A DNA stretch of 64,000 nucleotides from Aeriscardovia sp. (lineage in GTDB: Bacteria > Actinomycetota > Actinomycetes > Actinomycetales > Bifidobacteriaceae), in assembly GCA_017632945.1 (NCBI GenBank), contig JAGBQH010000012.1, positions 207,589 through 271,588 on the forward strand. The letters run 5' to 3'. Positions 9,948-19,166 of this stretch are shown here, in pieces. The notes under the pieces were generated by a model. That model saw nothing but the letters and a program-made list of their open reading frames with translations, did not search any database and was not told the DNA's origin. Made by a program: the position numbers and the translations under genes. Position 1 is the stretch's first letter. Each line of letters begins with the position of its first letter.

Positions 9948-10429
9948 AAATCGACGTCAGACCGGATAGGTCCGGCATCTGCAATGCCTCCGTACTGGTA
10001 AAGGAAGGTGAAAAGCAGGTAGCGCTGCAGTGCGAACATCTGCTTCTGGAGTTTGTCGCTGTTGTGATCAAATCCTAAAAGATGGAGGATGCCGTGAATT
10101 TCCAAAAGTAAAATTTCCTCTATCGTCCTGTGGCCCGTGCATTTGGCCTGGATGGAAGCCACTTGGGGGCAGATCATGATGTCTCCCAGCATCCCCTGGC
10201 TCCCCTTGCCCGGCCTAATTTCATCCATAGGGAAGCTCAAAACGTCTGTGGGCCCCTGAAGGCCCATGTACTGCTCGTGAAGAAGGGCTATGGAATCGGG
10301 GTCTGTAAAAAGGATGGAAAGCTCGCAGCGGGGAGAAATCTTAAGGCGCCTGAAAACCCACTTTGCCGCCTCCTCCAGGGCCCTCGAGTCTACCCTCCAT
10401 CCCGATTCGTTATTGATTTCTACGCTCAT
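9944..10429 (-). CDS. ybeY: endoribonuclease YbeY, 16S rRNA 3' maturation
   Basis: A 161-residue UPF0054 protein. The metal-binding motif is HGILHLLGFDH, with three histidines of the H3xH5xH pattern, near residues 119-129; the preceding TDVLSFPMDE is also typical. YbeY is a metal-dependent endoribonuclease of rRNA processing and ribosome quality control. It overlaps the CBS gene by 4 nt and the HIT gene by 1 nt. In most actinobacteria phoH precedes ybeY; here the HIT gene abuts directly. Confidence 0.95.
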   Translation of the reverse strand: MSVEINNESGWRVDSRALEEAAKWVFRRLKISPRCELSILFTDPDSIALLHEQYMGLQGPTDVLSFPMDEIRPGKGSQGMLGDIMICPQVASIQAKCTGHRTIEEILLLEIHGILHLLGFDHNSDKLQKQMFALQRYLLFTFLYQYGGIADAGPIRSDVDL

Positions 10430-10767
10430 TACTCTGCCAGTTTCTCCCCCGTCAAAACATGGGCGTGTGCATGAAAAACGGTTTGGCCGGCATCCAGGCC
10501 AGTATTAAAAACCAGCCTGTAGGATCCGTTGTATTTCTCATTTGCTATTTTTGAGGCCACTTCCACTATGTGGGCCAAAAGGTCAGAATCGGAGGCGGCA
10601 ATTTCCTCCACATTTTTAAAGTGCCTTTTAGGAACAATCAAAACATGCACTTTGGCCATGGGGTGTATATCTTTAAAGGCCAGCACGCTTTCGTCTTCAT
10701 ACACTTTCTGTGAGGGAATTTCTCTGGCCACTATTTTGCAGAAAATGCAGTCTTTTTCGCTTTCCAT
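10429..10767 (-). CDS. HIT-family nucleotide hydrolase
   Basis: A 112-residue HIT protein: zinc-type N-terminus CIFCKIV, then VPKRHFKN, and the triad motif HAHAHVL near the C-terminus. HINT-type proteins hydrolyse nucleoside phosphoramidates. This is the first gene of the string leading to era. It starts with an ATG at 10767; about 80 bp separate it from the divergent tRNA-Leu. Confidence 0.94.
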   Translation of the reverse strand: MESEKDCIFCKIVAREIPSQKVYEDESVLAFKDIHPMAKVHVLIVPKRHFKNVEEIAASDSDLLAHIVEVASKIANEKYNGSYRLVFNTGLDAGQTVFHAHAHVLTGEKLAE

Positions 10768-10834
10768 AAATTCTCCCGGAATGATACTTATATAAATTAT
10801 TCTACAAAGCCTGTATTCTTCTCCGAATGCGTGA

Positions 10835-10840
10835 TAGAAT
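10835..10840 (+). promoter_or_regulatory. -10 element of the tRNA-Leu promoter
   Basis: TAGAAT lies 9 nt before the mature tRNA 5' end, a normal position for a tRNA promoter. No convincing -35 box is seen. Confidence 0.5.
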
Positions 10841-10849
10841 GAACGTGCT

Positions 10850-10937
10850 GTCCAGGTGGCGGAATGGTAGACGCGCTAGCTTGAGGTGCTAGTGACCAAC
10901 TATATCGGTCGTGCGGGTTCAACTCCCGCTCTGGACA
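10850..10937 (+). tRNA. tRNA-Leu (anticodon GAG)
   Basis: A cloverleaf of about 88 nt. The acceptor GTCCAGG pairs with TCTGGAC, and discriminator A follows. The anticodon stem CTAGC/GCTAG encloses loop TTGAGGT, giving anticodon GAG. A long variable arm precedes the T arm (GCGGG TTCAACT CCCGC), the class II form expected for leucine. CCA is not encoded. A T-run right after the gene may terminate it. Confidence 0.96.
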
Positions 10938-11044
10938 CTTTTTTTATGCTTTTTTACTTTTTTATCCTTTCTTTTTTGGCTTTCAGACAGATTCGCATTT
11001 AAAAGTCATGTCTAAAATATCTTTGATGAAAGGTCGGTGAGCAT

Positions 11045-12670
11045 ATGGTTTTGGAAAATGCTGACGATAAATCTTTAGACAAATATGAAAAAGACCTGGC
11101 CAAACTGGGCAATTTTGAAGTGGCATCCTGCCTTGTAAAACTAGCTGAAAAAAATAGCACTAACAGCCCCGTCCTAAATGCCGGCAGGGGAAACCCCAAT
11201 TGGATACAAACGGTTTCGCGCCTGGCTTTTTGCCGCCTGGTGGAATTTGGAATTCAGGAAAGCAGGCGCACCATTAACGGAAAAGACCTGGCGGGCTACA
11301 CCGAAAAGGAGGGAATGGCAAAGCGACTTCGCTCCTTCCTTTCAGATTCTCCTGCCGACTTATTCCTTTCTAAAGCTCTAGATTACGGAGAAGTGAACCT
11401 TGGGTTTAACGGCGACGAATTTGCATCCGAACTTGTAAACGGGGTTCTGGGAAATGACTACCCTATGCCAAGCAGGGTTTTAAACTGCACCCAAACCGTT
11501 ATAAACCACTACCTGGCCTCCATCCTTTACGCAGGCCATGACGTAAAAAAGCTCATAGACACAACCCAGCTCTTCCCAACTGAAGGAGCCACAGCGGCCA
11601 TAGCCTACATATTCAACTCCCTAAAGGAGAACCACCTCATCGCTCCCGGGGATAAAATCATCTTAAATACCCCCATCTTCTCCCCCTACCTGGCCATTCC
11701 GCAGTTAAATGATTACAGGCTTAAAACCATAGACCTAAAGTCGATAGAATCTGACCACTGGCAGCTGAAGGCGGAGGCAGTAGAAGCCTTAAACGATTCT
11801 GAAGTCAAAGCCTTGATCCTGGTAAACCCATCCAATCCGGGATCTGTGGCACTTTCCACCCCCACCCTCGAGGCTCTTAAGGATGCGGTAAAGAAGAACC
11901 CCCACCTTATGGTGATTACCGACGACGTCTACAGCACCTTCGCATCCGAATTTCGCAGCGTCTACAACGTCATACCCTATAACACCCTCTTGGTCTACTC
12001 CTACTCCAAGCTTTACGGCGTCACCGGCTGGAGGCTGGGAGTTTTGGGCATAAACGAAAGCAATGTTTTTGATGATTTAATAGCTAACCTTCCAAAGAGG
12101 CAGAAGGAAGAAGTGGACAAGCGCTATTCGCACGACTCTATGGATCCGGAAAACATGAAGTTTATAGACCGAATAGTGGCAGACAGCAGATCCATCGGCC
12201 TTTACCACACTGCGGGCCTTTCCACCCCCCAGCAAATCATGGAAGATCTTTTCTCCCTTGCCCACCTTGTAAACATCGCTCAGGGAGACAAGGACTACTA
12301 CATAAAGGAAGCGTGTGATCTGGTGGACGCAAGGTACGCTTCGCTTAACAAGGCCCTGGGCATAGAAGACTTTAACAACTCCAGAAACACGAAGTACTAC
12401 TCGCTTGTAGACGTGTACGCGATCGCAGAAAAGCACTACGGGAAAGAGTTTTCCTCCTGGCTTGCCACTCACTTTGACAGGCTAGACTTCCTCTATAAGC
12501 TCGCCTCCCGCTACGGGGTCGTTCTTATGGATGGAGTTGGATTTGGATCCAACAGGGGGATTGTGAGGGTTTCCGAAGCCAATCTTCCGGATGCCGCATA
12601 TCCTCAGATAGGAGAGAAGGTAAGGAAGCTTCTGGAAGACTACTTTAAGCAGTGGGAAGAAGAAAAATAG
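11045..12670 (+). CDS. aspD: aspartate 4-decarboxylase (bifunctional with aspartate aminotransferase)
   Basis: A 541-residue fold-type I PLP enzyme, the length of L-aspartate beta-decarboxylase, which converts aspartate to alanine and CO2. The PLP lysine is in YSYSKLYGVTGWRLG (about Lys322). Other family features are NAGRGNPNW near the N-terminus and LVNPSNPGS in the middle; the long N-terminal extension separates it from plain aminotransferases. Start ATG 11045 has a GGTCGGTGAG ribosome site, and a TAAAAT -10-like box lies at 11013-11018. It stands alone, without a visible aspartate:alanine antiporter, so whether it supports energy or pH homeostasis is open. Confidence 0.93.
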   Translation: MVLENADDKSLDKYEKDLAKLGNFEVASCLVKLAEKNSTNSPVLNAGRGNPNWIQTVSRLAFCRLVEFGIQESRRTINGKDLAGYTEKEGMAKRLRSFLSDSPADLFLSKALDYGEVNLGFNGDEFASELVNGVLGNDYPMPSRVLNCTQTVINHYLASILYAGHDVKKLIDTTQLFPTEGATAAIAYIFNSLKENHLIAPGDKIILNTPIFSPYLAIPQLNDYRLKTIDLKSIESDHWQLKAEAVEALNDSEVKALILVNPSNPGSVALSTPTLEALKDAVKKNPHLMVITDDVYSTFASEFRSVYNVIPYNTLLVYSYSKLYGVTGWRLGVLGINESNVFDDLIANLPKRQKEEVDKRYSHDSMDPENMKFIDRIVADSRSIGLYHTAGLSTPQQIMEDLFSLAHLVNIAQGDKDYYIKEACDLVDARYASLNKALGIEDFNNSRNTKYYSLVDVYAIAEKHYGKEFSSWLATHFDRLDFLYKLASRYGVVLMDGVGFGSNRGIVRVSEANLPDAAYPQIGEKVRKLLEDYFKQWEEEK

Positions 12671-12686
12671 AGCACTTTAGGTGCCT

Positions 12687-12712
12687 TTGAAAAAGGTGGA
12701 TGAATTTATAAT
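12687..12712 (+). promoter_or_regulatory. probable xfp promoter
   Basis: A perfect TATAAT at 12707-12712 with TTGAAA at 12687-12692. The 14-bp spacing is short; shifting the -10 to AATAAT at 12710 gives 17. Transcription from here would give a ~40-nt leader with an AAAGGAA ribosome site before the ATG. Confidence 0.6.
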
Positions 12713-12759
12713 AATAGACGGATTTTCTTTTATCCAATCAAGAAAAAGGAACGTTTATT

Positions 12760-15228
12760 ATGGATTCTCTACTTGGGACCCCATGGGAAAAGAATGGATC
12801 TGGCAGCAATTCATTCGAGGACGTAGATAGGTATTTCAGAGCTGCAAATTATATGTCTGTAGGACAAATCTACCTGAAATCAAATCCTCTCATGAGAGAG
12901 CCCTTTACGCCTGAAGACGTAAAGTCCAGGCTGGTAGGACACTGGGGCACTACCCCGGGACTGAATTTTCTCTTCGGCCACGTAAACAGGCTTATAAAGG
13001 ACCACGGCCAAAACACTGTATTTATCATGGGGCCGGGCCATGGAGGCCCTGCCGGGAGAGTCCAATCCTTTATCGATGGAAGTTATGAGCACTTCCACCC
13101 TCAAATGCCCAAGGGAGAAGAGGGTCTGACAAAGTTCTTCCGCCAATTTTCCTGGCCCGGCGGAGACCCCTCCCACTACGGCCCGGAAATCCCCGGAAGC
13201 ATGCATGAAGGTGGAGAACTGGGCTACAGCCTCAGCCACGCCTACGGGTCCATCCTCGACAACCCCAGTCTTTTGACGGTGTGCGTAGTAGGAGACGGCG
13301 AAGCTGAAACCGGCGCTCTTGCCACCAGCTGGTGGTCTAACAAGTTCGTCAATCCCAGTACCGATGGAATGGTGCTCCCCATACTGCACCTTAACGGCTA
13401 CAAGATTGCCAACCCCTCCATACTTTCGAGAATCAGCCCCGAAGACAGGGCGCAGTTCTTCAGGGGAATGGGCTACGATCCCCACGAGTTTGTGGCAGGG
13501 TTTGATGACGAAGACATGATGAGCATTCACTCCCGCTTCCACGCCCTGCTCGAAGAAGTTTTCGCCAGAATTTGCGACATAAAAGACTCTGGGAAGGCCG
13601 ATCGCTATCCTCTGATAATTTTCAAGACCCCCAAGGGCTGGACCGGCCCCAAAGTCGTAGACAACAAGAAAGTGGAAGGAACCTTCAGGGCCCACCAGGT
13701 TCCCCTCACAAAGCCCAAGAGCAACCAAGAGCAGTTCGAGATGCTTAAAGAGTGGCTCCAATCCTACAGGCCTCAGGATCTGTTCAACTCCGACTGCACC
13801 CTCAGTTCAAAGGTGCGTGAATGCATTCCGGAAGGAGACCTTCGCCTAGGTTTCAACCCCAACACCAACAGGGGATCTGAGAAGCTAAATCTTCCCGACA
13901 TCGACAACTATGAAGTAGCGGGAGTGAAAGACTTTGGCCACGGATGGGGCAAAGTGGAAGCCACACGCGTACTTGGATCCTACATTCGAGACATCATCAG
14001 CCGAAACCCGGGGATTTTCAGAGTATTTGGACCCGACGAGACCGCTTCCAACAGGCTCAACGCGGTTTACGAAGTGACTGGCAAGCAGTGGAACGGCCTG
14101 TACGAAGACGAGCAGGTAGACGAATCTATGGGGACCTCCGGGGCCGTCATAGAGCAGCTAAGCGAACACCAGATGGAGGGAATGCTGGAGGGCTACATTC
14201 TCACCGGAAGAAACGGAATTTGGAGCTCTTACGAGGCGTTTGCCCACGTAGTAGACTCCATGATTAACCAGCACGCCAAGTGGCTAGAACAGATAAAGAA
14301 GATCTGGTGGAGAAAGCCCCTTTCTTCCCTCAACCTTCTCCTTTCCTCCCACGTTTGGAGGCAGGATCACAACGGCTTTACCCACCAAGATCCTGGCATC
14401 ATAGACATCTTGCTCAATAAGAACTTCAACAACGACCACGTTGTCAGCATTTACTTTGCAGTAGATCCCAACACCCTGCTTGCAATAGCGGAAAAGTCCT
14501 TCAAGGCTGAAAACAAGATAAATGCCATAGTGGCAGGAAAGCAGCTCAACTTCTGCTACCTGACAATGGAAGAGGCCAGGAAGGAAGTGGAAAAGGGCCT
14601 GGGAGAGTGGAAGTGGGCTTCCAACTGCCAAAAGGGAGAAGAAGAGATAGTGCTCGTAAGCGCAGGAGACATCCCCACCCAGGAAGTCCTTGCCGCCAGC
14701 TGCCTGCTTAATGCGGAAGGCGTGAAGTACAGGGTCGTCAACATCCTCGAGCTTTTGAAGATCCAAAATAGGGAAGAAAACGACGAAGCCATAAGCGACG
14801 AAGAGTTCGAAAAGATCTTCTCCAAAGACAAGCCCGTCCTCTTCGCTTACCACTCCTACCCAAGAGAGATCTATTCGCTTATCCACGGCAGGCCCGGATG
14901 CGACAACTGGAAGGTTATGGGCTACAGTGAGCGCGGATCTATCACTACCCCCTTCGACATGCTCAGGAGCAACGACATGGATCGCTACCACCTGGCCGCC
15001 CTCGCCCTCCAAATGGTGGGATCTGAAAATAAGGAAGCGATCGAGAGGCTGGAAGCAAAGAGGCAAGAGGCATGGGAGTTTGCAAAAGAACACGGCCTCG
15101 ACATAGACGACTACACCAGCTGGCACTGGGGAGAAGTAAAGGAGGAAGATCTCGTGGACTGGAATTCGAGCATAAGCCACGAACACGGAACTTCCGCCGG
15201 CGAATCCTCTAATTCTTCACAAAAGTAG
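12760..15228 (+). CDS. xfp: xylulose-5-phosphate/fructose-6-phosphate phosphoketolase
   Basis: An 822-residue thiamine diphosphate enzyme cleaving fructose-6-P or xylulose-5-P with phosphate to acetyl-phosphate plus erythrose-4-P or glyceraldehyde-3-P; this is the key step of the bifid shunt. Family signatures include [15 protein letters not shown], the ThDP-binding [10 protein letters not shown], and [16 protein letters not shown] in the N-terminal half, with [11 protein letters not shown] in the second domain. Length is typical (~800-825). It has its own promoter and terminator, and pta-ackA follow directly, so acetyl-phosphate is turned to acetate and ATP next door. Whether both substrates are used cannot be decided from sequence. 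Confidence 0.98.
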   Translation: MDSLLGTPWEKNGSGSNSFEDVDRYFRAANYMSVGQIYLKSNPLMREPFTPEDVKSRLVGHWGTTPGLNFLFGHVNRLIKDHGQNTVFIMGPGHGGPAGRVQSFIDGSYEHFHPQMPKGEEGLTKFFRQFSWPGGDPSHYGPEIPGSMHEGGELGYSLSHAYGSILDNPSLLTVCVVGDGEAETGALATSWWSNKFVNPSTDGMVLPILHLNGYKIANPSILSRISPEDRAQFFRGMGYDPHEFVAGFDDEDMMSIHSRFHALLEEVFARICDIKDSGKADRYPLIIFKTPKGWTGPKVVDNKKVEGTFRAHQVPLTKPKSNQEQFEMLKEWLQSYRPQDLFNSDCTLSSKVRECIPEGDLRLGFNPNTNRGSEKLNLPDIDNYEVAGVKDFGHGWGKVEATRVLGSYIRDIISRNPGIFRVFGPDETASNRLNAVYEVTGKQWNGLYEDEQVDESMGTSGAVIEQLSEHQMEGMLEGYILTGRNGIWSSYEAFAHVVDSMINQHAKWLEQIKKIWWRKPLSSLNLLLSSHVWRQDHNGFTHQDPGIIDILLNKNFNNDHVVSIYFAVDPNTLLAIAEKSFKAENKINAIVAGKQLNFCYLTMEEARKEVEKGLGEWKWASNCQKGEEEIVLVSAGDIPTQEVLAASCLLNAEGVKYRVVNILELLKIQNREENDEAISDEEFEKIFSKDKPVLFAYHSYPREIYSLIHGRPGCDNWKVMGYSERGSITTPFDMLRSNDMDRYHLAALALQMVGSENKEAIERLEAKRQEAWEFAKEHGLDIDDYTSWHWGEVKEEDLVDWNSSISHEHGTSAGESSNSSQK

Positions 15229-15238
15229 ACTGTTTTGT

Positions 15239-15265
15239 GAAGGGGGGGCAAAGGCCCCTTTTTTT
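15239..15265 (+). terminator. rho-independent terminator of xfp
   Basis: AAGGGG...CCCCTT hairpin followed by a run of T, 11 nt after the xfp stop. Confidence 0.85.
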
Positions 15266-15303
15266 GTTTTATCTTTTAATTTCTACGTGTTAGATATACG
15301 TAC

Positions 15304-17028
15304 ATGAGGCAATCTTCTTCCAACAAGATAGAGACCACAGACAGAGTGTTCCTTTTTTCTCCTTCAGGCGGGGAAGGAAGGGACACCGTGGCCGTGGGTC
15401 TTCTTAAATCGCTTTCAAAGCGCCATCCCCTGGTATCTTTTTTCCAACCCCTCTTTAGGCAAAATGGGCTTTTGCCCCTCCTTTCAGCTTCCATGGACGA
15501 ATTGTACCTGGAGGCCGGAAGGGAAGAAGAGCACGCGGGGGTAAAGGAAGAAGAGTACTACACAAATGAACCCCTGATGAGGAGGGCGATAGTCACAAAG
15601 TTCTACACTTCCCCCGCCATAAAGAAGGCCGACTTTGCGCTGGTTGTGGGATCCGATTACTCTAAAGTGGCCCATCCCAACCGCATGAACACCGACGCCG
15701 CCCTCAGCGCTGACCTTCAGTGCCCCGTTTTGCTTTCGGTAAGCGGAGAGGAAAGAAGCGCCTTTGAAATAGCAGAGAGCATAAAGGCGTGCGCCAGGAC
15801 AGTGCAGGAAAAGGGGAGCAAAATACTTGGCGCCTTCGTCTCCCCCTGCCGTGAAGGGATAGAGGAAAAAGTAAGGCTGGAACTTGTAGACCTTTCAATC
15901 CCCGTCTGGTTTATAGGAAAAGTAAAGGGGAAAGAAAACCTCAGGCAGAAAGCCGAAGCCTATTTTGAAGCCTACCAAAAAGGGGTAAACGAAGAGGAGC
16001 TCTTCCAAGCCCTTTCAAGGCCCTTTACCGCCCCGGTCACCCCGGCTTGCTTCCAGTACTCCTTAATCAGAAGGGCGTCGGAAAGGAAAAAGACCATAGT
16101 CCTTCCCGAGGGGTCTGAAGAGAGGGTGCTAAGGGCCGCCAACTATGTCCTCTCCCACGACGCCGTCGACATCATCCTCCTTGGAGAGGAAAAATACATC
16201 AGAAGGCGCGCGGAAAACATCAACCTCAGCTTCATTTCAAAGGCGAAAATTCTCTCCATGGACGATGGGCCGCTAAAAGAAAAGCTGGAAGAAGAAATGA
16301 AAAAGGCCCTGCCCACCTGCAGCGATGAACAGATAGGGGAACTCATAAAAGACTGCTCCTATTTTGGGACAATGCTCGTGAAAACCGGAATAGCCGACGG
16401 AATGGTGTCTGGAGCGGTGCACCCCACCGCCCAGACTGTAAGGCCGGCCCTCAGGATTATCCGCACCAGGCCCGGAAGCGAAATCGTGTCGGGATCAATG
16501 CTTATGTGCATGCAAGAGCATGTAGACATCTACGCGGACGTGGCGATAGTTCCAAACCCCACCCCCGCTCAGCTTTCCATCATCGCTTCCCAGACCTGTA
16601 AAACGGCCAGAATGGTGGGGATAGACCCCATAGTGGGCTTTTTGTCCTACTCCACCTTAGGATCCGGAAAAGGCAAAGACGTGGATATGGTAAAAGAAGC
16701 GGTAGAGGATTTTTCCTCCCTGCACCCCAAAGCCCCCTTCGTAGGCCCCATACAGTTCGACGCGGCCTTTAGCCCCCAGGTTGCCAAATTAAAGGCGCCC
16801 AACAACCCATTTGCAGGAAGGGTGAGCGCGTATATTTGTCCAGATCTGGACTCGGGAAATATCCTTTACAAGGCCGTGGAAAGAACAGGGGGAGCCATAG
16901 CTATAGGGCCAGTACTGCAGGGTCTAAATAAACCCGTAAACGACTTGTCGCGAGGATCGACTATGTGGGATATAGTCAATACTATTGCAATTACTGCTCT
17001 AAGCTGCGAAGAGGAAGACAATGAGTGA
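15304..17028 (+). CDS. pta: phosphate acetyltransferase
   Basis: A 574-residue Pta, interconverting acetyl-phosphate and acetyl-CoA. The N-terminal ~230 residues resemble the P-loop-like regulatory domain of long Pta proteins, but its Walker A is degenerate (SPSGGEGRDTV, lacking the GKS/T). A DRTGG-like middle follows, and the catalytic PTA_PTB domain starts near residue 245 (RKKTIVLPEGSEERVLRAA). The start at ATG 15304 leaves ~13 residues before the first strand and has no Shine-Dalgarno; GTTAGATATACG just upstream resembles a -10 region. It overlaps ackA by 8 nt. Confidence 0.96.
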   Translation: MRQSSSNKIETTDRVFLFSPSGGEGRDTVAVGLLKSLSKRHPLVSFFQPLFRQNGLLPLLSASMDELYLEAGREEEHAGVKEEEYYTNEPLMRRAIVTKFYTSPAIKKADFALVVGSDYSKVAHPNRMNTDAALSADLQCPVLLSVSGEERSAFEIAESIKACARTVQEKGSKILGAFVSPCREGIEEKVRLELVDLSIPVWFIGKVKGKENLRQKAEAYFEAYQKGVNEEELFQALSRPFTAPVTPACFQYSLIRRASERKKTIVLPEGSEERVLRAANYVLSHDAVDIILLGEEKYIRRRAENINLSFISKAKILSMDDGPLKEKLEEEMKKALPTCSDEQIGELIKDCSYFGTMLVKTGIADGMVSGAVHPTAQTVRPALRIIRTRPGSEIVSGSMLMCMQEHVDIYADVAIVPNPTPAQLSIIASQTCKTARMVGIDPIVGFLSYSTLGSGKGKDVDMVKEAVEDFSSLHPKAPFVGPIQFDAAFSPQVAKLKAPNNPFAGRVSAYICPDLDSGNILYKAVERTGGAIAIGPVLQGLNKPVNDLSRGSTMWDIVNTIAITALSCEEEDNE

Positions 17029-18214
17029 AAACATTTTAGTTATAAATTCGGGTTCGAGCTCGATAAAGTACCAGCTGCTGAATATGAATGGAGAAAAGCT
17101 TCTGGCCTCAGGAGAAGTGGAAAAAATAGGGCTGGAAGGAAGCAAAATCACTCATGAGGTAGAGGGAAAGGAAACGGTAAAGGAAGAAAAGATTGGCGAT
17201 CACTTCGTAGCGTTTAAGGCGGTCTTAGATGCCTTTAAGGAATTGGGGCCCAATCTCGATGAAGTGGGAATTAAGGCCATAGGACACAGGATTGTACAGG
17301 GAGCGGACTTGTTTGCGGGCCCTGCCCTCATAAATGAAGAAGTCCTAAAGGAAATTTGGCAGCTTTCATCCATCGCCCCCCTCCACAACGGCCCCGCAGC
17401 CCGCGGAATAGAAATTATGCAAAAGCTCCTTCCTGACGTGCCCCAGGTCGCAGTCTTTGACACCTCCTTCTTCTTCAACCTTCCAAAGGAGACTAGAACC
17501 TACGCCCTTAAGAAGGAAGTGGCGCAGCAGTACCACATATACCGCTACGGAGCCCACGGCATCAGCCATGAATTTGTGGGATCTGTGGTCCGCTCCATGG
17601 AGGCGGAAGAAGGAAAGGACTTTCGCCAGATAGTTTTACACCTTGGAAATGGAGATAGCTGCAGCGCCCAGTTAAACGAGAAGGCGATAGAAACTTCCAT
17701 GGGCCTTACCCCCCTGGAGGGCCTGGTGATGGGAACGAGGACAGGAGACATAGATCCGGCCAGCATTACCTACCTTTTGAAAAACTCCCCCTACACGCCT
17801 GAAAGCATAGAAAAACTCTATAACGAAGAAAGTGGGCTTAAAGGCCTGTGCGGGCACAGCGATATGAGGGAGATAGAGGCCCTCTACAATGCAAAGGACC
17901 CTGACGCCACCTTGGCGGTAAAAGTCTTTTGCCACAGGATTGTGAGCTACATCGGCGCCTATTGGGCCCAGTTAGGCGCCCTTGACGCCCTTACCTTCAC
18001 CGCAGGCATAGGTGAGCACCAGGCCTTTATAAGGAGGATAATTGCCGAAAAGCTCTCCTGCTTCGGCGTAAAGCTGGATGAAGAAAAGAATCAAAGCGGA
18101 CCTAAAAACAGGCTCATTTCTTCTCCGGACAGTTCCGTAAAGGTCCTAGTCATCCACACCGACGAAGAGCTTTCCATCGCCAGGCAGACCGAAAAGCTCG
18201 TCTCCTCGCTTTAA
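17021..18214 (+). CDS. ackA: acetate kinase
   Basis: A 397-residue acetate kinase making ATP and acetate from acetyl-phosphate. The N-terminal phosphate-binding motif is VINSGSSSIKYQLL; the second signature is RYGAHGISHEFV, and the third region has FTAGIGEH. The start overlaps the pta end by 8 nt, so the two are translationally coupled. Together with xfp upstream it completes the ATP-yielding end of the phosphoketolase route. Confidence 0.98.
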   Translation: MSENILVINSGSSSIKYQLLNMNGEKLLASGEVEKIGLEGSKITHEVEGKETVKEEKIGDHFVAFKAVLDAFKELGPNLDEVGIKAIGHRIVQGADLFAGPALINEEVLKEIWQLSSIAPLHNGPAARGIEIMQKLLPDVPQVAVFDTSFFFNLPKETRTYALKKEVAQQYHIYRYGAHGISHEFVGSVVRSMEAEEGKDFRQIVLHLGNGDSCSAQLNEKAIETSMGLTPLEGLVMGTRTGDIDPASITYLLKNSPYTPESIEKLYNEESGLKGLCGHSDMREIEALYNAKDPDATLAVKVFCHRIVSYIGAYWAQLGALDALTFTAGIGEHQAFIRRIIAEKLSCFGVKLDEEKNQSGPKNRLISSPDSSVKVLVIHTDEELSIARQTEKLVSSL

Positions 18215-18215
18215 A

Positions 18216-18244
18216 TTGGGCAGGCCTGCCCGATAGGGTATAAT
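18216..18244 (+). promoter_or_regulatory. tRNA-Pro promoter, -35 TTGGGC and -10 TATAAT
   Basis: TTGGGC (18216-18221), an exact 17-bp spacer, then TATAAT (18239-18244), 13 nt before the tRNA. The spacer begins inside the perfect palindrome GGGCAGGCCTGCCC (18218-18231), which may also form the end hairpin of ackA mRNA. Confidence 0.75.
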
Positions 18245-18256
18245 GTTGTACGATTT

Positions 18257-18329
18257 CGGGGCGTGGCGCAGTTGGTAGCGCGCTTGCTTTGGGGGCAAGA
18301 CGTCGCAGGTTCGAGTCCTGTCGCCCCGA
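18257..18329 (+). tRNA. tRNA-Pro (anticodon TGG)
   Basis: Acceptor CGGGGCG pairs with CGCCCCG, discriminator A. Anticodon stem CTTGC/GCAAG encloses TTTGGGG, giving anticodon TGG. T loop TTCGAGT. No encoded CCA. The 3' end is 4 nt from the stop of the convergent nif3-like gene, with a T-run in between. Confidence 0.96.
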
Positions 18330-18333
18330 CTTT

Positions 18334-19158
18334 TTATATGAAAATTTCGCTCCACGGATCGGTGCAGAGGGAAGAAAGCCTGCACTCCACCCGGGATTCG
18401 AGTTTGTTTTTAATGTCTTGAAGGGCGAAATCAAACCACGGAAATTCGGAACTGAAGTGGGAAACGTCTATAAGGCCCATAGGCCTTCCCAAGGCTTTGG
18501 CTTTTTCCATGGCGTCTAGCGCGGGGTGATGGCGAAGATCGCTTGTCAAAAAAGCATCGACTCCAAGATCTATGGCCTTGTCTAAGAAGCTGTCTCCCGC
18601 CCCGCTCATGACGGCCACCCTTCTGACTTTCATTTCCGCATCCCCCGCCATTTTGGCCCCCTGAACGGTTTTGGGCAGTTTTTCTCTGCAAAGATCGGCA
18701 AATTCTTCCAGGCTCATCTCCCTTTCAAGTTCCCCCACTCTTCCCATGCCGGCGGGCAGGCCGTTTACTTCTCCCTTCCCCTCCATGGGTTCGGTGTTTA
18801 ACAGCCCCAGCCTCGAACAAATGGCGTCGTTTGTCCCCCTGGGGGCAGAATCGACGTTGGTGTGGCCCACCCAGAGCGCGCAGCCGGAACTTAAAAGGAT
18901 GGAAGCTACTTTTCCGTGCGGATCGGTAGAGGGGAGGCGGTGGACGGCTCTAAAGAAGAGGGGGTGGTGGGTAACCATAAGGTCGGCTCCCCATTCTTTT
19001 GCTTCCATGGCCGTTTTTTCAGCGGGATCCAGCGCAAAAAAGATCTTCCTGCATTCCTTTTCTCCGTCTCCCAAAATAAGGCCCGGAAAGTCCCAATCCT
19101 CTTTTAGCCACAAAGGATAAAGTTCTTCTATCGCTTCCACCACTTCTTTTAACTTCAT
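18334..19158 (-). CDS. Nif3-like dinuclear metal centre protein (YbgI/DUF34)
   Basis: A 274-residue Nif3/DUF34 protein. Metal-site motifs are LMVTHHPLFF (His-His), GHTNVDSAPRGTND, and HFSSEF near the C-terminus. Some relatives have been described as GTP cyclohydrolase-like, but the role is unsettled. I place the start at ATG 19158, preceded by a strong AGGAGGA eight bases after the polA stop; an in-frame start 14 codons upstream would lie inside polA and has no ribosome site. Co-transcribed with polA. Confidence 0.9.
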   Translation of the reverse strand: MKLKEVVEAIEELYPLWLKEDWDFPGLILGDGEKECRKIFFALDPAEKTAMEAKEWGADLMVTHHPLFFRAVHRLPSTDPHGKVASILLSSGCALWVGHTNVDSAPRGTNDAICSRLGLLNTEPMEGKGEVNGLPAGMGRVGELEREMSLEEFADLCREKLPKTVQGAKMAGDAEMKVRRVAVMSGAGDSFLDKAIDLGVDAFLTSDLRHHPALDAMEKAKALGRPMGLIDVSHFSSEFPWFDFALQDIKNKLESRVECRLSSLCTDPWSEIFI

Positions 19159-19166
19159 TTTTCCTC

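Noticed and set aside
12880..13761. 293-codon frame antisense to xfp
   Set aside because: Shadow of the strongly biased codons of a well-conserved gene; the product has no recognisable domain.
14284..15186. 300-codon frame antisense to the xfp C-terminus
   Set aside because: Same reason; the xfp reading is certain.
15291..15304. pta as a leaderless gene
   Set aside because: TAGATA is close to the ATG but does not fit TAnnnT, and no -35 is present; evidence is weaker than for lysS.
18218..18231. GGGCAGGCCTGCCC palindrome read as a terminator of ackA
   Set aside because: No T-run follows and it sits inside the tRNA-Pro promoter spacer; an end-stem role remains possible.
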